Source: Solilutibacter tolerans (GTDB taxonomy: Bacteria > Pseudomonadota > Gammaproteobacteria > Xanthomonadales > Xanthomonadaceae). Taken from it: a stretch of 64,000 nucleotides of DNA. This document shows, piece after piece, positions 1 through 10,084 of the stretch (position 1 is its first letter; each line of letters starts with the position of its first letter). Below the pieces are notes generated by a model. That model had not been told where the DNA came from. It saw only the letters and a list, made by a program, of their open reading frames with translations, and made no database searches. Location: NCBI RefSeq assembly GCF_900155935.1, contig NZ_FTLW01000002.1, forward strand, positions 576,893 through 640,892. The letters run 5' to 3'. Made by a program: the position numbers and the translations under genes.

Positions 1-1
1 C

Positions 2-3000
2 AGCTGGCCGTTATGGTCGCGTGCCTTCTCCGGTGAGTTGGACACGCTGCAGGACTGGCGCCGGGTGATCGAGATTGATCCTGCGGCTTGGCGTGGTTTG
101 AAGGTGGCGCTGCCGGTGACCGCGTTGGTGGCGGTTGGCATTGCGCTGGGCTGGCCGGAATTGTTGGCGATGTCGTGGCGTTGGGGCTTGGCCGCCTTGC
201 TGGTGGTGCTCGCGGCGTGGCCGGTATTGCGAATAAAGCGAGAAAGCGCGCCCGAGCGCGTTGCACGCGCCGAAGCCGAGGCCAAAGCGGGCAAGAAAGC
301 GCCTGGCAAAAAGAAAGAAGCCTCGGGCGAACGGCGCCTGCGCAATGCCGACCGCATCGAACTGGACGCGTTGTTTGCCGAGCAAGCAGCGGCATCGGTC
401 AAACCCGTCAAGGCGGAAGTCGACACGGTCACATCGCACGACGCCGAGGTCGCATCCCAAGTCAGGCCGGCAAGCAACATCCCTGCAAGCAGCGAACCCA
501 CGCTGCTGATACCCGCCGGCGAGCCCGAACCGATGACGCCCGCGCTGCGTTCGCCGGAAGACATCGCAGCTGCCAACGCCGCGCTGTACGCCGCGGCCCG
601 CGCGGGCCGCGTCGAGCGCGCGCTGGCCTTGCTCGAAGAAGGCGCCGATCCGTTGTCCCCGCCGCCCGCGGGCGAGCGTGACCAACGCGGTCTGGCCCAG
701 CTGGCTGTGGTCCTGCCTGACCTGCGCCTGCTACGTGAATTGATCCAGCGTGGCTTGCCCTTGGGCGCCGAGCCGGGTCGCTTGACGGCACTGCTCGCCG
801 CGACCCGCGACAGCTGGCATGGCCGCCCTGAGGCGGTGATGACCCTGCTCGCCAACGGCGCGGACCCGCGTGCGCGCGACGCCGAAGGCAACACGCCACT
901 GCATCATGCCGCGTGCAGTACCGATCCGGGTGTCGCCGCGTTGCTGCTGGATGCCGCCGCTGAGATCGACGCCATCAATGACGCGCGCCAATCGCCACTG
1001 GCGATGGCCTGTCTGGTGGGCAATTGGCGGCTAGCGAAATTCCTCTGCGAACGCGGTGCGCAGGCACATCCGGCGGGCGGTGACCCGGTGTTGCTGGCCG
1101 CCGCGGGTACCGAGGAAGACGACCCGGTTGGCGTGCAGTACCTGCTGCGCCACAAGGCCGCGGTGAATGCTACCGGCGAAGGCGGACGCAGCGCCTTGCA
1201 TCAGGCCGCGAGCGCGGGCCATGTCGCCATCGTACAGACCCTTCTGGATGCCGGCGCGGACGTGCGCAAGCGTGACGAGAACAGTCTGGATGCATGGCTC
1301 CTGGCGGCTCCTGCTGGACAAACAGGCGTGATGGAAGCCCTGCTCGAGGCAGGGGCGGATCTCGATGCCGTCGATGGTGAAGGTCGCGATGCCTTGATGC
1401 GCGCGCTGGATGACGGCCAAGCCAATGCGGCGCTTGCGCGCTGGCTGCGCGAGCGGGGCATGGATACGCAGCGATTGGATATCCATGGCCAGCGGGCGCT
1501 GGATCGCGCGGTGGCATCTGGCCGTTGGTCGCTGGTTGCGGCAATTGATCCCAACTACCCGCTGCCCACCGCGAATATCCATGCAGATGACGAGGTCGAA
1601 GTCGCGCGCCCGCCGATGCAACTGCTGAGCGAAGCGTTGGCTGCTGACGATGCGGCGTCCACTGCCCGCTTGGCCAAGCTCCTGTCAGCCGAAGAGTTGG
1701 GGCGTGCCCTGGTCGAAGCGGCATCGAATGATCCTTCGCGCATATCGATGTTGCTGCCGCACCACCCCCAGCTTGATGTGCGCGGCCCGCAAGGCGACAC
1801 CGCGTTGTTCGTATTGATGGATAGCGCCGGTTTGCCCGAAGCGCGCAAGGCGATGACGCTGCTGCTGGCAGCCGGCGCAGCACCAGCCGGCCCTGCGGGG
1901 TTGGCACGCTATCTCGCCGCCTGTTTGGCGATGCGTGTCGCGCAGGACGAGGGCGCGCCGCTGGCCTTTGAAATGCTCTCGCGCGGCGCGGACGGATTCG
2001 GCGCGCATGAAGGCGACCTCCCCTTGCTGCTGGCGATGCGGTTGGGCTGGTCGCGCCTTGCGGTACATCTGTTGGAGCTGGGCGCCGCCCCCAACCAAAC
2101 CGATGCGCGCGGCCTGACTCCGCTGCATGTGGCGACGGCGCTCGGCATGCCTGAGCTGGTGCCGATACTGTTACGTTACGGCGCGCAACCAGCTTTGCGT
2201 GCAGGCGATGGGCAAACCGCGCTCGGCGTGGCCTTGGCCAGTGGCAAGCGGGATCTGGCGGCGTGGCTGGACTGGCGTGGTTGGCCGCATCCGGGCCGTC
2301 GCTTGCATGCACGTGACTTGGCTTCCGTCGCCATCCTGGGCGATGCCGATGCCGTGCAGCGCTTGCTGGACCTGGGGTTCGGTGTAAACACTCGGGACAC
2401 ACAAGGCTGCACCGCCTTGTTGCGTGCGGCAGGCGGTGGCCATGAAGCGGTGGTCGCGCGGTTGCTCGCGGCGGGCGCAGACACCGGTTTGGCGGCTGAT
2501 AGTGGCGCCACGCCCTTGTCCGCAGCAGTCAGCATGCGACACATCGGTGTGCTGGATCGCCTGCTTTCAGCGGGCGTCGACTTGGATCAGCGGATGCCCG
2601 GTGGCGTGACCGTACTGATGTTGGCAGCCGCGCTGGGACTGCCCGATGTCCTCTCACGCCTGCTGGCCGCAGGTGCGGATATCGATGCTGGTGATGTCGA
2701 GGGCCTCAAGCCCATGCACTGTGCCGCGCTGTTCGGCTTCTCGACCCGCGACCGCAGTCGCTTGCTCGCCTTGATCGATGCCTTGCACCTGGCGGGCGCG
2801 TCGGCGGATGAAGCCATTCCGACCGGGCTCACGCCCTTGCTGCTGTTGCTCGGTGCGCGCGCCGAGCCTGGTACACCGTGTGACGAAGATGTGGTGATCG
2901 CCGGCATGGAGCGACTGCTGGAGGATGGCGCCACGTTGCCCGTGCAGGATCAACGCGGTTTCGGCGTACTCCACCTGGCGGCCTTGCATGGCCTTGGCAG

Positions 3001-3172
3001 GGTGGTGCGCGCGTTGCTTCAGGCGGGCGCAGATCCACATTTGCGTGATCGCCTCAATCGCACGCCTCGCGACATCGCCGCAATGCGCGGCTACATGGAT
3101 GTCGCGGCGGAATTCGCCACCGATACACCTTCGCTGTCGATGGCACGTTTCCTGCGTGACGCCGAGCGTTAA
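2..3172 (+). CDS. Membrane-anchored ankyrin-repeat protein, 5' end outside window
   Basis: The reading frame is open to the left edge of the window, so the true start probably lies upstream; a TTG at 38 is the first start-like codon inside. Counting from that TTG there are 1044 residues. Two hydrophobic segments lie near residues 20-40 and 44-62, followed by a charged Lys/Arg/Ala linker. From about residue 180 to the C terminus come many ankyrin-type repeats, recognisable by patterns such as GNTPLHHAA, ALHQAASAGHVAIVQTLLDA and GFGVLHLAALHGLGRVVRAL. Ankyrin arrays bind protein partners, so a membrane-tethered cytoplasmic scaffold is the likely role; the partner is unknown. It precedes the GGDEF gene on the same strand by 113 bp. 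Confidence 0.85.
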   Translation, partial: SWPLWSRAFSGELDTLQDWRRVIEIDPAAWRGLKVALPVTALVAVGIALGWPELLAMSWRWGLAALLVVLAAWPVLRIKRESAPERVARAEAEAKAGKKAPGKKKEASGERRLRNADRIELDALFAEQAAASVKPVKAEVDTVTSHDAEVASQVRPASNIPASSEPTLLIPAGEPEPMTPALRSPEDIAAANAALYAAARAGRVERALALLEEGADPLSPPPAGERDQRGLAQLAVVLPDLRLLRELIQRGLPLGAEPGRLTALLAATRDSWHGRPEAVMTLLANGADPRARDAEGNTPLHHAACSTDPGVAALLLDAAAEIDAINDARQSPLAMACLVGNWRLAKFLCERGAQAHPAGGDPVLLAAAGTEEDDPVGVQYLLRHKAAVNATGEGGRSALHQAASAGHVAIVQTLLDAGADVRKRDENSLDAWLLAAPAGQTGVMEALLEAGADLDAVDGEGRDALMRALDDGQANAALARWLRERGMDTQRLDIHGQRALDRAVASGRWSLVAAIDPNYPLPTANIHADDEVEVARPPMQLLSEALAADDAASTARLAKLLSAEELGRALVEAASNDPSRISMLLPHHPQLDVRGPQGDTALFVLMDSAGLPEARKAMTLLLAAGAAPAGPAGLARYLAACLAMRVAQDEGAPLAFEMLSRGADGFGAHEGDLPLLLAMRLGWSRLAVHLLELGAAPNQTDARGLTPLHVATALGMPELVPILLRYGAQPALRAGDGQTALGVALASGKRDLAAWLDWRGWPHPGRRLHARDLASVAILGDADAVQRLLDLGFGVNTRDTQGCTALLRAAGGGHEAVVARLLAAGADTGLAADSGATPLSAAVSMRHIGVLDRLLSAGVDLDQRMPGGVTVLMLAAALGLPDVLSRLLAAGADIDAGDVEGLKPMHCAALFGFSTRDRSRLLALIDALHLAGASADEAIPTGLTPLLLLLGARAEPGTPCDEDVVIAGMERLLEDGATLPVQDQRGFGVLHLAALHGLGRVVRALLQAGADPHLRDRLNRTPRDIAAMRGYMDVAAEFATDTPSLSMARFLRDAER

Positions 3173-3285
3173 CGTATTCAGAATATTGCCTCGGCATTCC
3201 GTATGCTGCACGCAAGAACCACGCTTTCACGGAACACTGTCTGTCCATCCATCGCCTGAAAACCGACTTCAGGTTCGCCGTCACC

Positions 3286-4233
3286 ATGGCCTTGGGTGCG
3301 GTCGGCATCTTGTCGATTACCCCGTTCGCCGTTTGGCGCTGGCTGCGCCACGAATACTGGCTGGCAGGGCTTGATGCAGGCCTCTTGGCGGTGATCGCCA
3401 TCGCGATGATCTGGGCTTGGCGAGGCGGTCAGATCCGGCACATTGCCTATTTCGCCACGCTGCCGGTGTCGGCCTTTGCTGCCACCATCAGCTTGGTTTC
3501 GCCCGAGAGCGGCTATTACTGGATCTTCGTCGCCATCCTGACTAATGCGATGCTGTTGCCGCGCGCAGACATCGCCACATTGCTTTCGTTGGTGGTTGTG
3601 ATCGTGACCTTGCTGGTCGATTCGCCGCACTCGGTTTTCCAACACACCACTATCGTGGTGACACTGGTGATGACGATCTTGTTCTCCTACGTCTTCGCCA
3701 CCCGCGCTGAGAATCAGCGGCGTGAGCTGGAGAATCTTGCCCTGAGTGATCCGCTCACTGGATTGGACAATCGTCGTGCCTTTGAAAACGCCATCGAGCA
3801 AGCCCTGCACGAAGCTGCGGAGGGGAAACAAGTTTTCGGTTTGGCGTTGCTTGATCTTGATGGATTCAAAGAAATCAATGATGCGCACGGACATGAGGCG
3901 GGTGACGCCGTGCTGCGTGAGCTTTCGCGGTTGATCAGCGACTATCTGCGCGCCAGTGATCGCTTGTTTCGCATAGGCGGTGAGGAGTTCGTGCTGCTGT
4001 TACCGGGCGCCGATGTCGCGGGCATGCATGCGCGCATGGAAAACCTGCGTGCGCGCATCGAGTCCAATCTTCGCTGTCGTGGCGAGACGGTCACCGCCTC
4101 CATTGGTGCATCCGGTTGGCAGCAAGGCGACACTGCGACCACTTGGTTGATGCGTGCCGATGCGGCCATGTATCGTGCCAAAGGAAAGGGACGCAACCGG
4201 GTAGTCGTGCATGGGTTGTCAGCGTTGGCTTGA
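3286..4233 (+). CDS. Membrane diguanylate cyclase (GGDEF domain)
   Basis: Predicted to make cyclic di-GMP from two GTP. The N-terminal 130 residues hold several hydrophobic segments in a compact integral-membrane sensor module of no family I can name. The C-terminal half is a GGDEF domain with active-site motif GGEEF near residue 231. An RASD motif five residues before it matches the RxxD inhibitory I-site, so product feedback is expected. No EAL domain is present. The frame is open upstream of the chosen ATG, so the true start could lie slightly earlier, at a non-ATG codon; the first segment directly after ATG is already hydrophobic, which fits a few missing N-terminal residues. Confidence 0.88.
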   Translation: MALGAVGILSITPFAVWRWLRHEYWLAGLDAGLLAVIAIAMIWAWRGGQIRHIAYFATLPVSAFAATISLVSPESGYYWIFVAILTNAMLLPRADIATLLSLVVVIVTLLVDSPHSVFQHTTIVVTLVMTILFSYVFATRAENQRRELENLALSDPLTGLDNRRAFENAIEQALHEAAEGKQVFGLALLDLDGFKEINDAHGHEAGDAVLRELSRLISDYLRASDRLFRIGGEEFVLLLPGADVAGMHARMENLRARIESNLRCRGETVTASIGASGWQQGDTATTWLMRADAAMYRAKGKGRNRVVVHGLSALA

Positions 4234-4256
4234 TTGAACCTCGGGAGAAGCTAAGG

Positions 4257-5207
4257 ATGGGAAACGGAAAATTTCCGCTGGCGATGTTGATGCTGGCCTT
4301 GTCGGCGATGAGCGTTGGTCAAGATGCCATGGCGCAAGCAGCCAAACCTGTGACTAACGGGGTCGAACTGACCAAGTCCGAATCGGTGCTGAGCATGCGC
4401 GTTGACGGGGAAATGGTCGTTTCACCGGATGGTCGAGTCACCGAGCATCGCATCACCACCGAACTGCCGGCAGAAGTGCTTTCCTTGATTGACAAGAACA
4501 TGGCAGCGTGGCGTTTCGAGCCGGTCAAGGATCAACTGGGTAACCCCACGCACGCCAAGACGTACATGCGTCTTACCGTGGTTGCACGCAAGCAAGGCGA
4601 CGGAAATTACAGCGCACTGGTAGAGAATGCGCGATTCCATGATGGTGAGGGCAGGCGTGGCAAGTCCAAGTCAGACAAGCACGCACTGATCGATGGAAAA
4701 TCGGGTGTCCGCCTGGTTTCGAAGCCGCGCATTGATTACCCGCCGTTGATGCTTGGCAACGATGTAAACGGTGCGGCATTGGCCCAGCTGCTGATTGCAC
4801 CCGATGGCAGCGTCGAAGACGTGGTGATCGTGCAATCCGCGCTTTTCAACGCCAAAGGTGATGCAGACATATTGGACAAGGCGCGTGCAGAAATGGAGCG
4901 CAATGTCCTGAAGGCGATGAAGCGCACGCGTTACACGTTTGCTCCCGGGACAGACCTCTCGGAGATTCGCAATAGATTGGGAGTAATCCCGGTTTTCTTC
5001 CAGATGGTGGGCAAGAAAAACGATACGGATGCAGGCCGTCGCGCTGGCCAGTGGCGAATCGAAGAGCGAGGGCCACGTCGTGCCCCATTGTGGGAGGTGA
5101 AGGAGGGCATCGAGCGCGTTGGCATCTCGGATGTGACGGGAGTCGAGGGCTTCCTGCCTTCCCGCTCCAGCAACCTCAAGCCGCTCTCGGGTGTGCCCAC
5201 GCTTTGA
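4257..5207 (+). CDS. Exported TonB-like protein (two TonB C-terminal-like segments)
   Basis: The ATG at 4257 follows a purine-rich ribosome site (GGGAGAAG) and opens with a signal peptide (basic MGNGK, hydrophobic core, AMA-Q cleavage region). The mature part carries two segments resembling TonB C-terminal/energy-transducer domains: one near residues 45-110 (LIDKNMAAWRFEPV pattern) and one near 165-245 (KPRIDYPPLML, LIAPDGSVEDVVIV, with a downstream TRYTFAPG). No N-terminal proline-rich TonB linker or membrane anchor is present, so it is a periplasmic relative rather than a classical TonB. It ends 16 bp before a strong terminator shared with rho. Specific function unknown. Confidence 0.75.
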   Translation: MGNGKFPLAMLMLALSAMSVGQDAMAQAAKPVTNGVELTKSESVLSMRVDGEMVVSPDGRVTEHRITTELPAEVLSLIDKNMAAWRFEPVKDQLGNPTHAKTYMRLTVVARKQGDGNYSALVENARFHDGEGRRGKSKSDKHALIDGKSGVRLVSKPRIDYPPLMLGNDVNGAALAQLLIAPDGSVEDVVIVQSALFNAKGDADILDKARAEMERNVLKAMKRTRYTFAPGTDLSEIRNRLGVIPVFFQMVGKKNDTDAGRRAGQWRIEERGPRRAPLWEVKEGIERVGISDVTGVEGFLPSRSSNLKPLSGVPTL

Positions 5208-5223
5208 TCGAAGCAGCATCACC

Positions 5224-5256
5224 CAAAAAAAGCCCCGGACAACCGGGGCTTTTTCT
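5224..5256. terminator. Bidirectional intrinsic terminator between TonB-like gene and rho
   Basis: An 8-bp perfect stem (AGCCCCGG / CCGGGGCT, loop ACAA, 5231-5250) is flanked by seven A on the left and five T on the right, so it can stop transcription from both converging genes. Confidence 0.92.
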
Positions 5257-5276
5257 TTCATGGCAACAAACAGTAC

Positions 5277-6968
5277 TCAGCGCTTCATCGAAGCAAAGAA
5301 CTCGTCGTTGGACTTGGTCTGCTTCATCTTGTCGAGCAGGAATTCCATCGCCGCGATCTCGTCCATCGGGTGGATGAGCTTGCGCAGGATCCAGATCTTC
5401 TGCAGCAGGTCGGGCTCGATGAGCAAATCCTCGCGACGCGTGCCGGACAGGTTCACGCCGATCGCCGGGTACACGCGCTTCTCGGTGATGCGGCGGTCCA
5501 GATGGATTTCGCTGTTGCCGGTGCCCTTGAACTCTTCGTAGATCACCTTGTCCATCGCGCTGCCGGTGTCGACCAACGCGGTGGCAATGATGGTGAGCGA
5601 GCCGCCTTCTTCGACATTACGCGCCGCACCGAAGAAACGCTTCGGGCGATGCATGGCGTTGGCGTCCACGCCGCCGGTCAACACCTTGCCGCTCGACGGC
5701 AGCACGTTGTTGTAGGCGCGGGCGAGGCGAGTGATGGAGTCCAGCAGGATCACCACGTCCTTCTTGTGCTCGACCAGGCGCTTGGCGCGTTCGATCACCA
5801 TTTCGGCCACCTGCACGTGGCGCGCGGCGGGCTCGTCGAAGGTGGACGAAATCACTTCGCCGCGCACCGTGCGCTGCATTTCGGTGACCTCTTCCGGGCG
5901 CTCGTCGATGAGCAGCACGATCAAATGCACTTCCGGGTGGTTGGTCGTGATCGCGGTGGCGATCTGCTGCATCATCATCGTCTTGCCGGCCTTGGGCGGC
6001 GACACGATCAGCGAACGCTGGCCCTTGCCCTGCGGCGCCATCAAGTCGAGGATGCGGCCGCTGATGTCTTCGCTTGAACCATCGCCACGCTCCAGCTTGA
6101 AGCGCTTGCGCGGGAACAGCGGGGTCAGGTTCTCGAACAATGCCTTGTTCTTCGAGGCTTCGATCGGCTCGCCATTGATGGTGTCGACGATGTTCAGCGC
6201 GAAGTAGCGCTCGCCATCTTTCGGCCAGCGGATGCGGCCGGAGATGTGATCGCCGGTGCGCAGGTTGAAGCGGCGGATCTGGCTGGGTGAAATGTAGGTG
6301 TCGTCCGGGCCAGCCAGGTACGAGGCCTCGGCCGCACGCAGGAAGCCGAAGCCGTCCGGCAGGATTTCCAGCACGCCGTCGGCGGCCACGCCTTCGCCAT
6401 GACGGGTCAGCACCTTCAAGATGCCGAAGATGATGTCCTGCTTGCGCGCGCGGGCGACGCCTTCGCTGATCTGCAGTTGCTCGGCGATGTCGAGCAATTT
6501 CGGCGCAGGCATGCGCTTGAGATCACCCAGCGAGTAGGTCGGGAAGCCTTCCGGCACCTGCGGATGCGGGCGCGGCTCGAAGTTCTCTTGCTGGCCGTTG
6601 TCGTCCGGGAAGCCGTGGTTGCGGTCGCGGTTGCGATCGCGCCGGTTTTTGAAACGGTCGCGGCGGTTGTTGTTGCGCGGGCCGTTGTGGTCGCGGTTCT
6701 GGTAGTGGCCGCCTTCCTGCTGCTGCGTGTTTGCGCTTTCAGGGGCTTGCTGGCCTTGGCTCCCTTCGCTCGCCTGGGGCGGCGTAGCAGGTTCTGCGGG
6801 CGGCGGCGGAGCGGCGGGCGCTTCTTTTACCGGAGGCGCGCTGGGTGCGGGCGATTCGGTCGATGCCGCCGGCGTAGCCGCGCTGGTATCGGCTTCGGGA
6901 CGTGCTTTGGGCGGACGGCCGCGGCGTTTGGGCGCGGGGGCCTCGGGGGTTTGGGTGTCGTCGGACAA
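5277..6968 (-). CDS. rho: Transcription termination factor Rho with long N-terminal extension
   Basis: Hexameric RNA-dependent ATPase that ends transcription at Rho-dependent sites. Residues 1-140 are a low-complexity extension rich in Ala/Pro, then Gln/Asn/Arg/Asp ([18 protein letters not shown] near 99-116), absent from the roughly 420-residue E. coli protein. Next come the Rho N-terminal helical domain (about 145-190), the cold-shock-like RNA-binding fold (about 195-270), Walker A SPPKAGKT (323-330), the [10 protein letters not shown] segment (352-361) and Walker [18 protein letters not shown] (404-420). The start is a TTG preceded by GAGGA at good spacing. The flanking gene order, trxA upstream and rhlB divergent, is typical of Xanthomonadaceae. 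Autogenous Rho-dependent control of its 196-bp leader is plausible but not visible here. Confidence 0.98.
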   Translation of the reverse strand: MSDDTQTPEAPAPKRRGRPPKARPEADTSAATPAASTESPAPSAPPVKEAPAAPPPPAEPATPPQASEGSQGQQAPESANTQQQEGGHYQNRDHNGPRNNNRRDRFKNRRDRNRDRNHGFPDDNGQQENFEPRPHPQVPEGFPTYSLGDLKRMPAPKLLDIAEQLQISEGVARARKQDIIFGILKVLTRHGEGVAADGVLEILPDGFGFLRAAEASYLAGPDDTYISPSQIRRFNLRTGDHISGRIRWPKDGERYFALNIVDTINGEPIEASKNKALFENLTPLFPRKRFKLERGDGSSEDISGRILDLMAPQGKGQRSLIVSPPKAGKTMMMQQIATAITTNHPEVHLIVLLIDERPEEVTEMQRTVRGEVISSTFDEPAARHVQVAEMVIERAKRLVEHKKDVVILLDSITRLARAYNNVLPSSGKVLTGGVDANAMHRPKRFFGAARNVEEGGSLTIIATALVDTGSAMDKVIYEEFKGTGNSEIHLDRRITEKRVYPAIGVNLSGTRREDLLIEPDLLQKIWILRKLIHPMDEIAAMEFLLDKMKQTKSNDEFFASMKR

Positions 6969-7127
6969 GCGGGAAATCCTCGCAATGGCGAGCGCCCGGC
7001 ATTCGGTAGGCGGGGCGTCTTGGGGAGTGAATCAGAAGGGTGCGGCGGGATTGGCCTGCTGGGCAGGAAGCGCCGGACACCCTGAAATTAGCACCGCTGA
7101 GGCGGCGTAGCAAGCGTTTGGGGTTTC

Positions 7128-7150
7128 GGCGGCCGCATTGCACGGCCGCC
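7128..7150 (-). terminator. GC-rich hairpin after trxA, no T-run
   Basis: An 8-bp stem GGCGGCCG / CGGCCGCC with a 7-nt loop lies 15 nt past the trxA stop on the minus strand. It lacks a following U-tract, so it may be a pause, attenuator or mRNA 3'-end stabiliser rather than a full terminator before rho. Confidence 0.4.
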
Positions 7151-7164
7151 GTACAGCTTTCGGG

Positions 7165-7491
7165 TCAGAGCACCTGGTCGATCAATTGCGCCAATTGCGG
7201 CTTGCCGACGGCGCCCACCTGGGTCGCCTGGACCTGGCCGTTCTTGAACATCAATAGCATCGGGATCGAGCGCACGTGGTACTTCAGCGCGGTGGCCTGG
7301 TTCTGGTCGATGTCGACCTTCACCACTTTCGCCTTGCCGGCGTACTCGGTGGCCAACTGGTCCAGTGACGGCGCGATCATGCGGCAGGGGCCGCACCAGG
7401 GCGCCCAGAAATCCACCAGCACCGGGACGTCGGATTCCAGCACTTGCTGGGTGAAGTCGGCATCGGTGGCGTGGAAGACGTTGTCGCTCAT
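7165..7491 (-). CDS. trxA: Thioredoxin 1
   Basis: 108-residue cytoplasmic disulfide reductase of the usual family length. The redox motif WCGPC has cysteines at residues 33 and 36, and the cis-proline region reads [13 protein letters not shown]. The start is the ATG at 7491, preceded by GGAG; a longer open frame upstream encodes no thioredoxin sequence. It lies 196 bp upstream of rho on the same strand and is divergent from rhlB. Keeps ribonucleotide reductase, methionine sulfoxide reductase and peroxiredoxins reduced via NADPH and thioredoxin reductase. Confidence 0.97.
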   Translation of the reverse strand: MSDNVFHATDADFTQQVLESDVPVLVDFWAPWCGPCRMIAPSLDQLATEYAGKAKVVKVDIDQNQATALKYHVRSIPMLLMFKNGQVQATQVGAVGKPQLAQLIDQVL

Positions 7492-7644
7492 GGTGGCTCC
7501 AAATGGGTGGGAGGGGGCGTGCCTTGCTAAACTGGGGCGTTTCCGGGCGGTTTCAACCCCGCCCAATGCCCGCGCAGCACTGCCTGAAGTCTGCGGCGCG
7601 CCTCCCTGACTTGCAAGCGCGTGTTGCGCCGGCCTACTGAATAC

Positions 7645-9327
7645 ATGTCTGACAAACCCCTTACCGACGTACCTTTTTCCTCATTCGACCTGCACCCGAG
7701 CCTGTTGGCCGGGCTGGAAGCCGCCGGGTTCTCCCGCTGCACGCCGATCCAGGCGATGACCTTGCCGGTCGCCTTGGCGGGCCGAGATGTCGCTGGCCAG
7801 GCGCAGACGGGCACCGGCAAGACGCTGGCCTTCCTGATCGCGGCCATCAATCGCCTGCTGACCCGGCCGGCACTGGCCGAGCGCAATCCGGAGGACCCGC
7901 GCTGTCTGATCCTGGCACCGACGCGTGAGCTCGCCATCCAGATCCACAAGGATGCGATGAAGTTCGCGTCCGACCTCGGCCTCAAGATCGCGCTCGTCTA
8001 TGGCGGCGTGGACTACGACAAGCAGCGCGCGCAGTTGCAGGCCGGTGCGGACATCATCATCGCCACGCCCGGTCGCTTGATCGATTACGTCAAGCAGCAC
8101 AAGGTCGTCAGCCTGCACGCCTGCGAGGTCTGCATCCTGGACGAGGCCGATCGCATGTTCGATCTCGGCTTCATCAAGGACATCCGCTTCCTGCTGCGCC
8201 GCATGCCGGTGCGCACTGAGCGACAGACGTTGCTGTTCAGCGCCACCCTCAGCCACCGCGTGCTGGAGCTGGCCTACGAGCACATGAATGAGCCGGAGAA
8301 GCTGGTGGTCGAAGCGGAAACGGTCACTGCCGCACGCGTACGCCAGGTGCTGTATTACCCGGCGGACGAAGAAAAGTTGCCGTTGCTGCTGGGCTTGCTC
8401 TCGCGCAGCGAAGGCGCACGCACGATGGTCTTCGTCAACACCAAGGCCTTCGTCGAGCGCGTTGCGCGTGCGCTGGAGAAAGCCGGCTATCGCGTCGGTG
8501 TGCTCAGCGGCGACGTGCCGCAGAAGAAGCGCGAATCGCTGCTGAAGAAATTCCAGGCTGGTCAATTGGAACTTTTGGTCGCCACTGACGTTGCTGCGCG
8601 TGGCCTGCACATCGATGGCGTGTCGCATGTCTTCAACTACGACCTGCCGTTCGATGCCGAGGATTACGTGCATCGCATCGGCCGCACGGCGCGCCTGGGC
8701 GCGGAAGGCGACGCGATCAGCTTTGCCTGCGAACGGTATGCGATGTCGCTTCCCGATATCGAGGCCTACATCGAACAAAAAATCCCGTCCGAGCCGGTGA
8801 CGCAGGAGCTCCTCACCGCTTTGCCGCGCGCCCCCAAGCCGCAGGTGGAAGCCGTGGCCGAGGAGGGCGAAAGCATCGGCGAAATCTTCAAGGAAGCACG
8901 CGAAGCCCGCGCCGCCGAAGACGCCAAGCGTGGTGGCGGTCGCGGCGAGCGTTCCGGCTCGGGTGGCCGCGGCAGTCGCGGTCCGCGCAAGCAAGGCGAG
9001 GGCAGTGGCGGCGAGCGTCGCCGTCGTGGCCCGCGCCCGGATCGCCCGGACACAGGCAATGCCGATGCCGCATCGCCCAACCCCGTGCAGGCCGCCGACG
9101 CCGACAAGGCCCCGCGCAAGCGTCGCCGTCGCCGTCGCGGCAAGCCGGTCGATGGCGCAGCTGCGGGTAACAGCGCCAACACGCAGACGATCGCGCAGGC
9201 CAAGCGCACGCCGGACGTGCCGGCAGCCAAGGTCGCTACGCCCGCAGGCGAAAAGGGCTCGTTGTTGTCGCGCATTGGCCGCGGACTGAAATCGTTGGTC
9301 ACGCGCGGGCCGTCGCGCACGCACTGA
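7645..9327 (+). CDS. rhlB: ATP-dependent RNA helicase RhlB
   Basis: DEAD-box helicase, the RNA-unwinding subunit of the RNase E degradosome in gammaproteobacteria. The 560-residue protein starts MSDKPLTD. It has a Q-motif region (FSRCTPIQ), Walker A AQTGTGKT (53-60), DEAD at about 166-169, SAT, and the C-terminal helicase motifs ARGLHIDGV and [10 protein letters not shown]. Residues after about 420 form a long, probably disordered Gly/Arg/Lys-rich tail ([26 protein letters not shown]), likely an RNA-binding arm. This makes it about 140 residues longer than the E. coli enzyme, as is usual in Xanthomonadaceae. The ATG at 7645 has no clear Shine-Dalgarno; a GTG 24 bp upstream is in frame but its extension looks non-native. 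Confidence 0.96.
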   Translation: MSDKPLTDVPFSSFDLHPSLLAGLEAAGFSRCTPIQAMTLPVALAGRDVAGQAQTGTGKTLAFLIAAINRLLTRPALAERNPEDPRCLILAPTRELAIQIHKDAMKFASDLGLKIALVYGGVDYDKQRAQLQAGADIIIATPGRLIDYVKQHKVVSLHACEVCILDEADRMFDLGFIKDIRFLLRRMPVRTERQTLLFSATLSHRVLELAYEHMNEPEKLVVEAETVTAARVRQVLYYPADEEKLPLLLGLLSRSEGARTMVFVNTKAFVERVARALEKAGYRVGVLSGDVPQKKRESLLKKFQAGQLELLVATDVAARGLHIDGVSHVFNYDLPFDAEDYVHRIGRTARLGAEGDAISFACERYAMSLPDIEAYIEQKIPSEPVTQELLTALPRAPKPQVEAVAEEGESIGEIFKEAREARAAEDAKRGGGRGERSGSGGRGSRGPRKQGEGSGGERRRRGPRPDRPDTGNADAASPNPVQAADADKAPRKRRRRRRGKPVDGAAAGNSANTQTIAQAKRTPDVPAAKVATPAGEKGSLLSRIGRGLKSLVTRGPSRTH

Positions 9328-9337
9328 TCCGGGTTGC

Positions 9338-9362
9338 GACGGCGGGCACGTGCCGCGCCGTC
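9338..9362 (+). terminator. Hairpin after rhlB, no T-run
   Basis: A 7-bp stem GACGGCG / CGCCGTC lies 11 nt beyond the rhlB stop. No U-tract follows, so termination here would be weak or factor-assisted. Confidence 0.35.
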
Positions 9363-9382
9363 GATAACCGGCCCGGCGCAGG

Positions 9383-9388
9383 CATAAT
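9383..9388 (+). promoter_or_regulatory. Candidate -10 element for ftsE, giving a leaderless mRNA
   Basis: CATAAT lies six bases before the ftsE ATG at 9395. No -35 hexamer and no Shine-Dalgarno are evident. If used, transcription would start on or next to the initiation codon. Position and match are seen; use is inferred. Confidence 0.4.
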
Positions 9389-9394
9389 CAGCGC

Positions 9395-10084
9395 ATGGGA
9401 ATCCTTCGCTTCGACAACGTGAGCAAGCGCTACGCCGGTGGGCAGGATGCACTGGCAGAGGTCAGTTTCACCGTCGAGCCGGGCGAAATGCTGTTCATCA
9501 CCGGTCATTCCGGTGCGGGCAAGAGCACGCTGCTGAAGCTGATCCAGCTGGCCGAGCGCCCCAGTCGTGGCGCGGTGCTGTTTGATGAAAAGAATCTTTT
9601 AAAGGTACGTGGCCGCAGGGTGGCGATGCACCGGCGTGATGTCGGCGTGGTGTATCAGGATCATCAGCTGCTGACCGATCGCAGTGTTTACGAAAATGTC
9701 GCATTGCCTCTGATCTTGCGCGGCATGCGTCGCGGCGAAATCGGCAAGCGCGTGCGCGGCATCGTCGAGCGCATGGGCCTGGGCGGGCGCGAGAAGGCAT
9801 TGCCGACGCAGCTCTCCGCGGGTGAGCAGCAGCGCGTGGGCATTGCGCGTGCATTGATCGGTGAGCCGCGCCTGCTGGTGGCCGATGAGCCAACCGGCAA
9901 CCTGGATCCGACCTTGTCCGCCGAAATCATGGACTTGTTCGCGTCGCTCCCCGAACGCGGCACCAGCGTGTTGATTGCGAGCCATGACCTCGGCTTGGTC
10001 AAACGGATGAAGAAACGCGTGCTGGTGTTGGATCACGGGCGTTTGGCCGATGACATTTCGCCGGAGGACCTGGCTGATGAATAA
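9395..10084 (+). CDS. ftsE: Cell division ABC transporter ATP-binding protein FtsE
   Basis: ATPase subunit of FtsEX, which couples the divisome to periplasmic amidase activation. The 229-residue protein has Walker A GHSGAGKST (about 37-45), Q-loop region VGVVYQDHQLL, signature LSAGEQQRVGIARAL and Walker B LLVADEPTGNLD, all intact. It overlaps ftsX by 8 bp, so translation is coupled. Downstream lie a double-receiver gene and ung, each overlapping its neighbour, forming a four-gene operon. Confidence 0.97.
   Translation: MGILRFDNVSKRYAGGQDALAEVSFTVEPGEMLFITGHSGAGKSTLLKLIQLAERPSRGAVLFDEKNLLKVRGRRVAMHRRDVGVVYQDHQLLTDRSVYENVALPLILRGMRRGEIGKRVRGIVERMGLGGREKALPTQLSAGEQQRVGIARALIGEPRLLVADEPTGNLDPTLSAEIMDLFASLPERGTSVLIASHDLGLVKRMKKRVLVLDHGRLADDISPEDLADE

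Noticed and set aside
38..40. TTG 38 as true start of the ankyrin gene
   Set aside because: The frame is open to the window edge and lacks a ribosome site before TTG; a start upstream is more likely.
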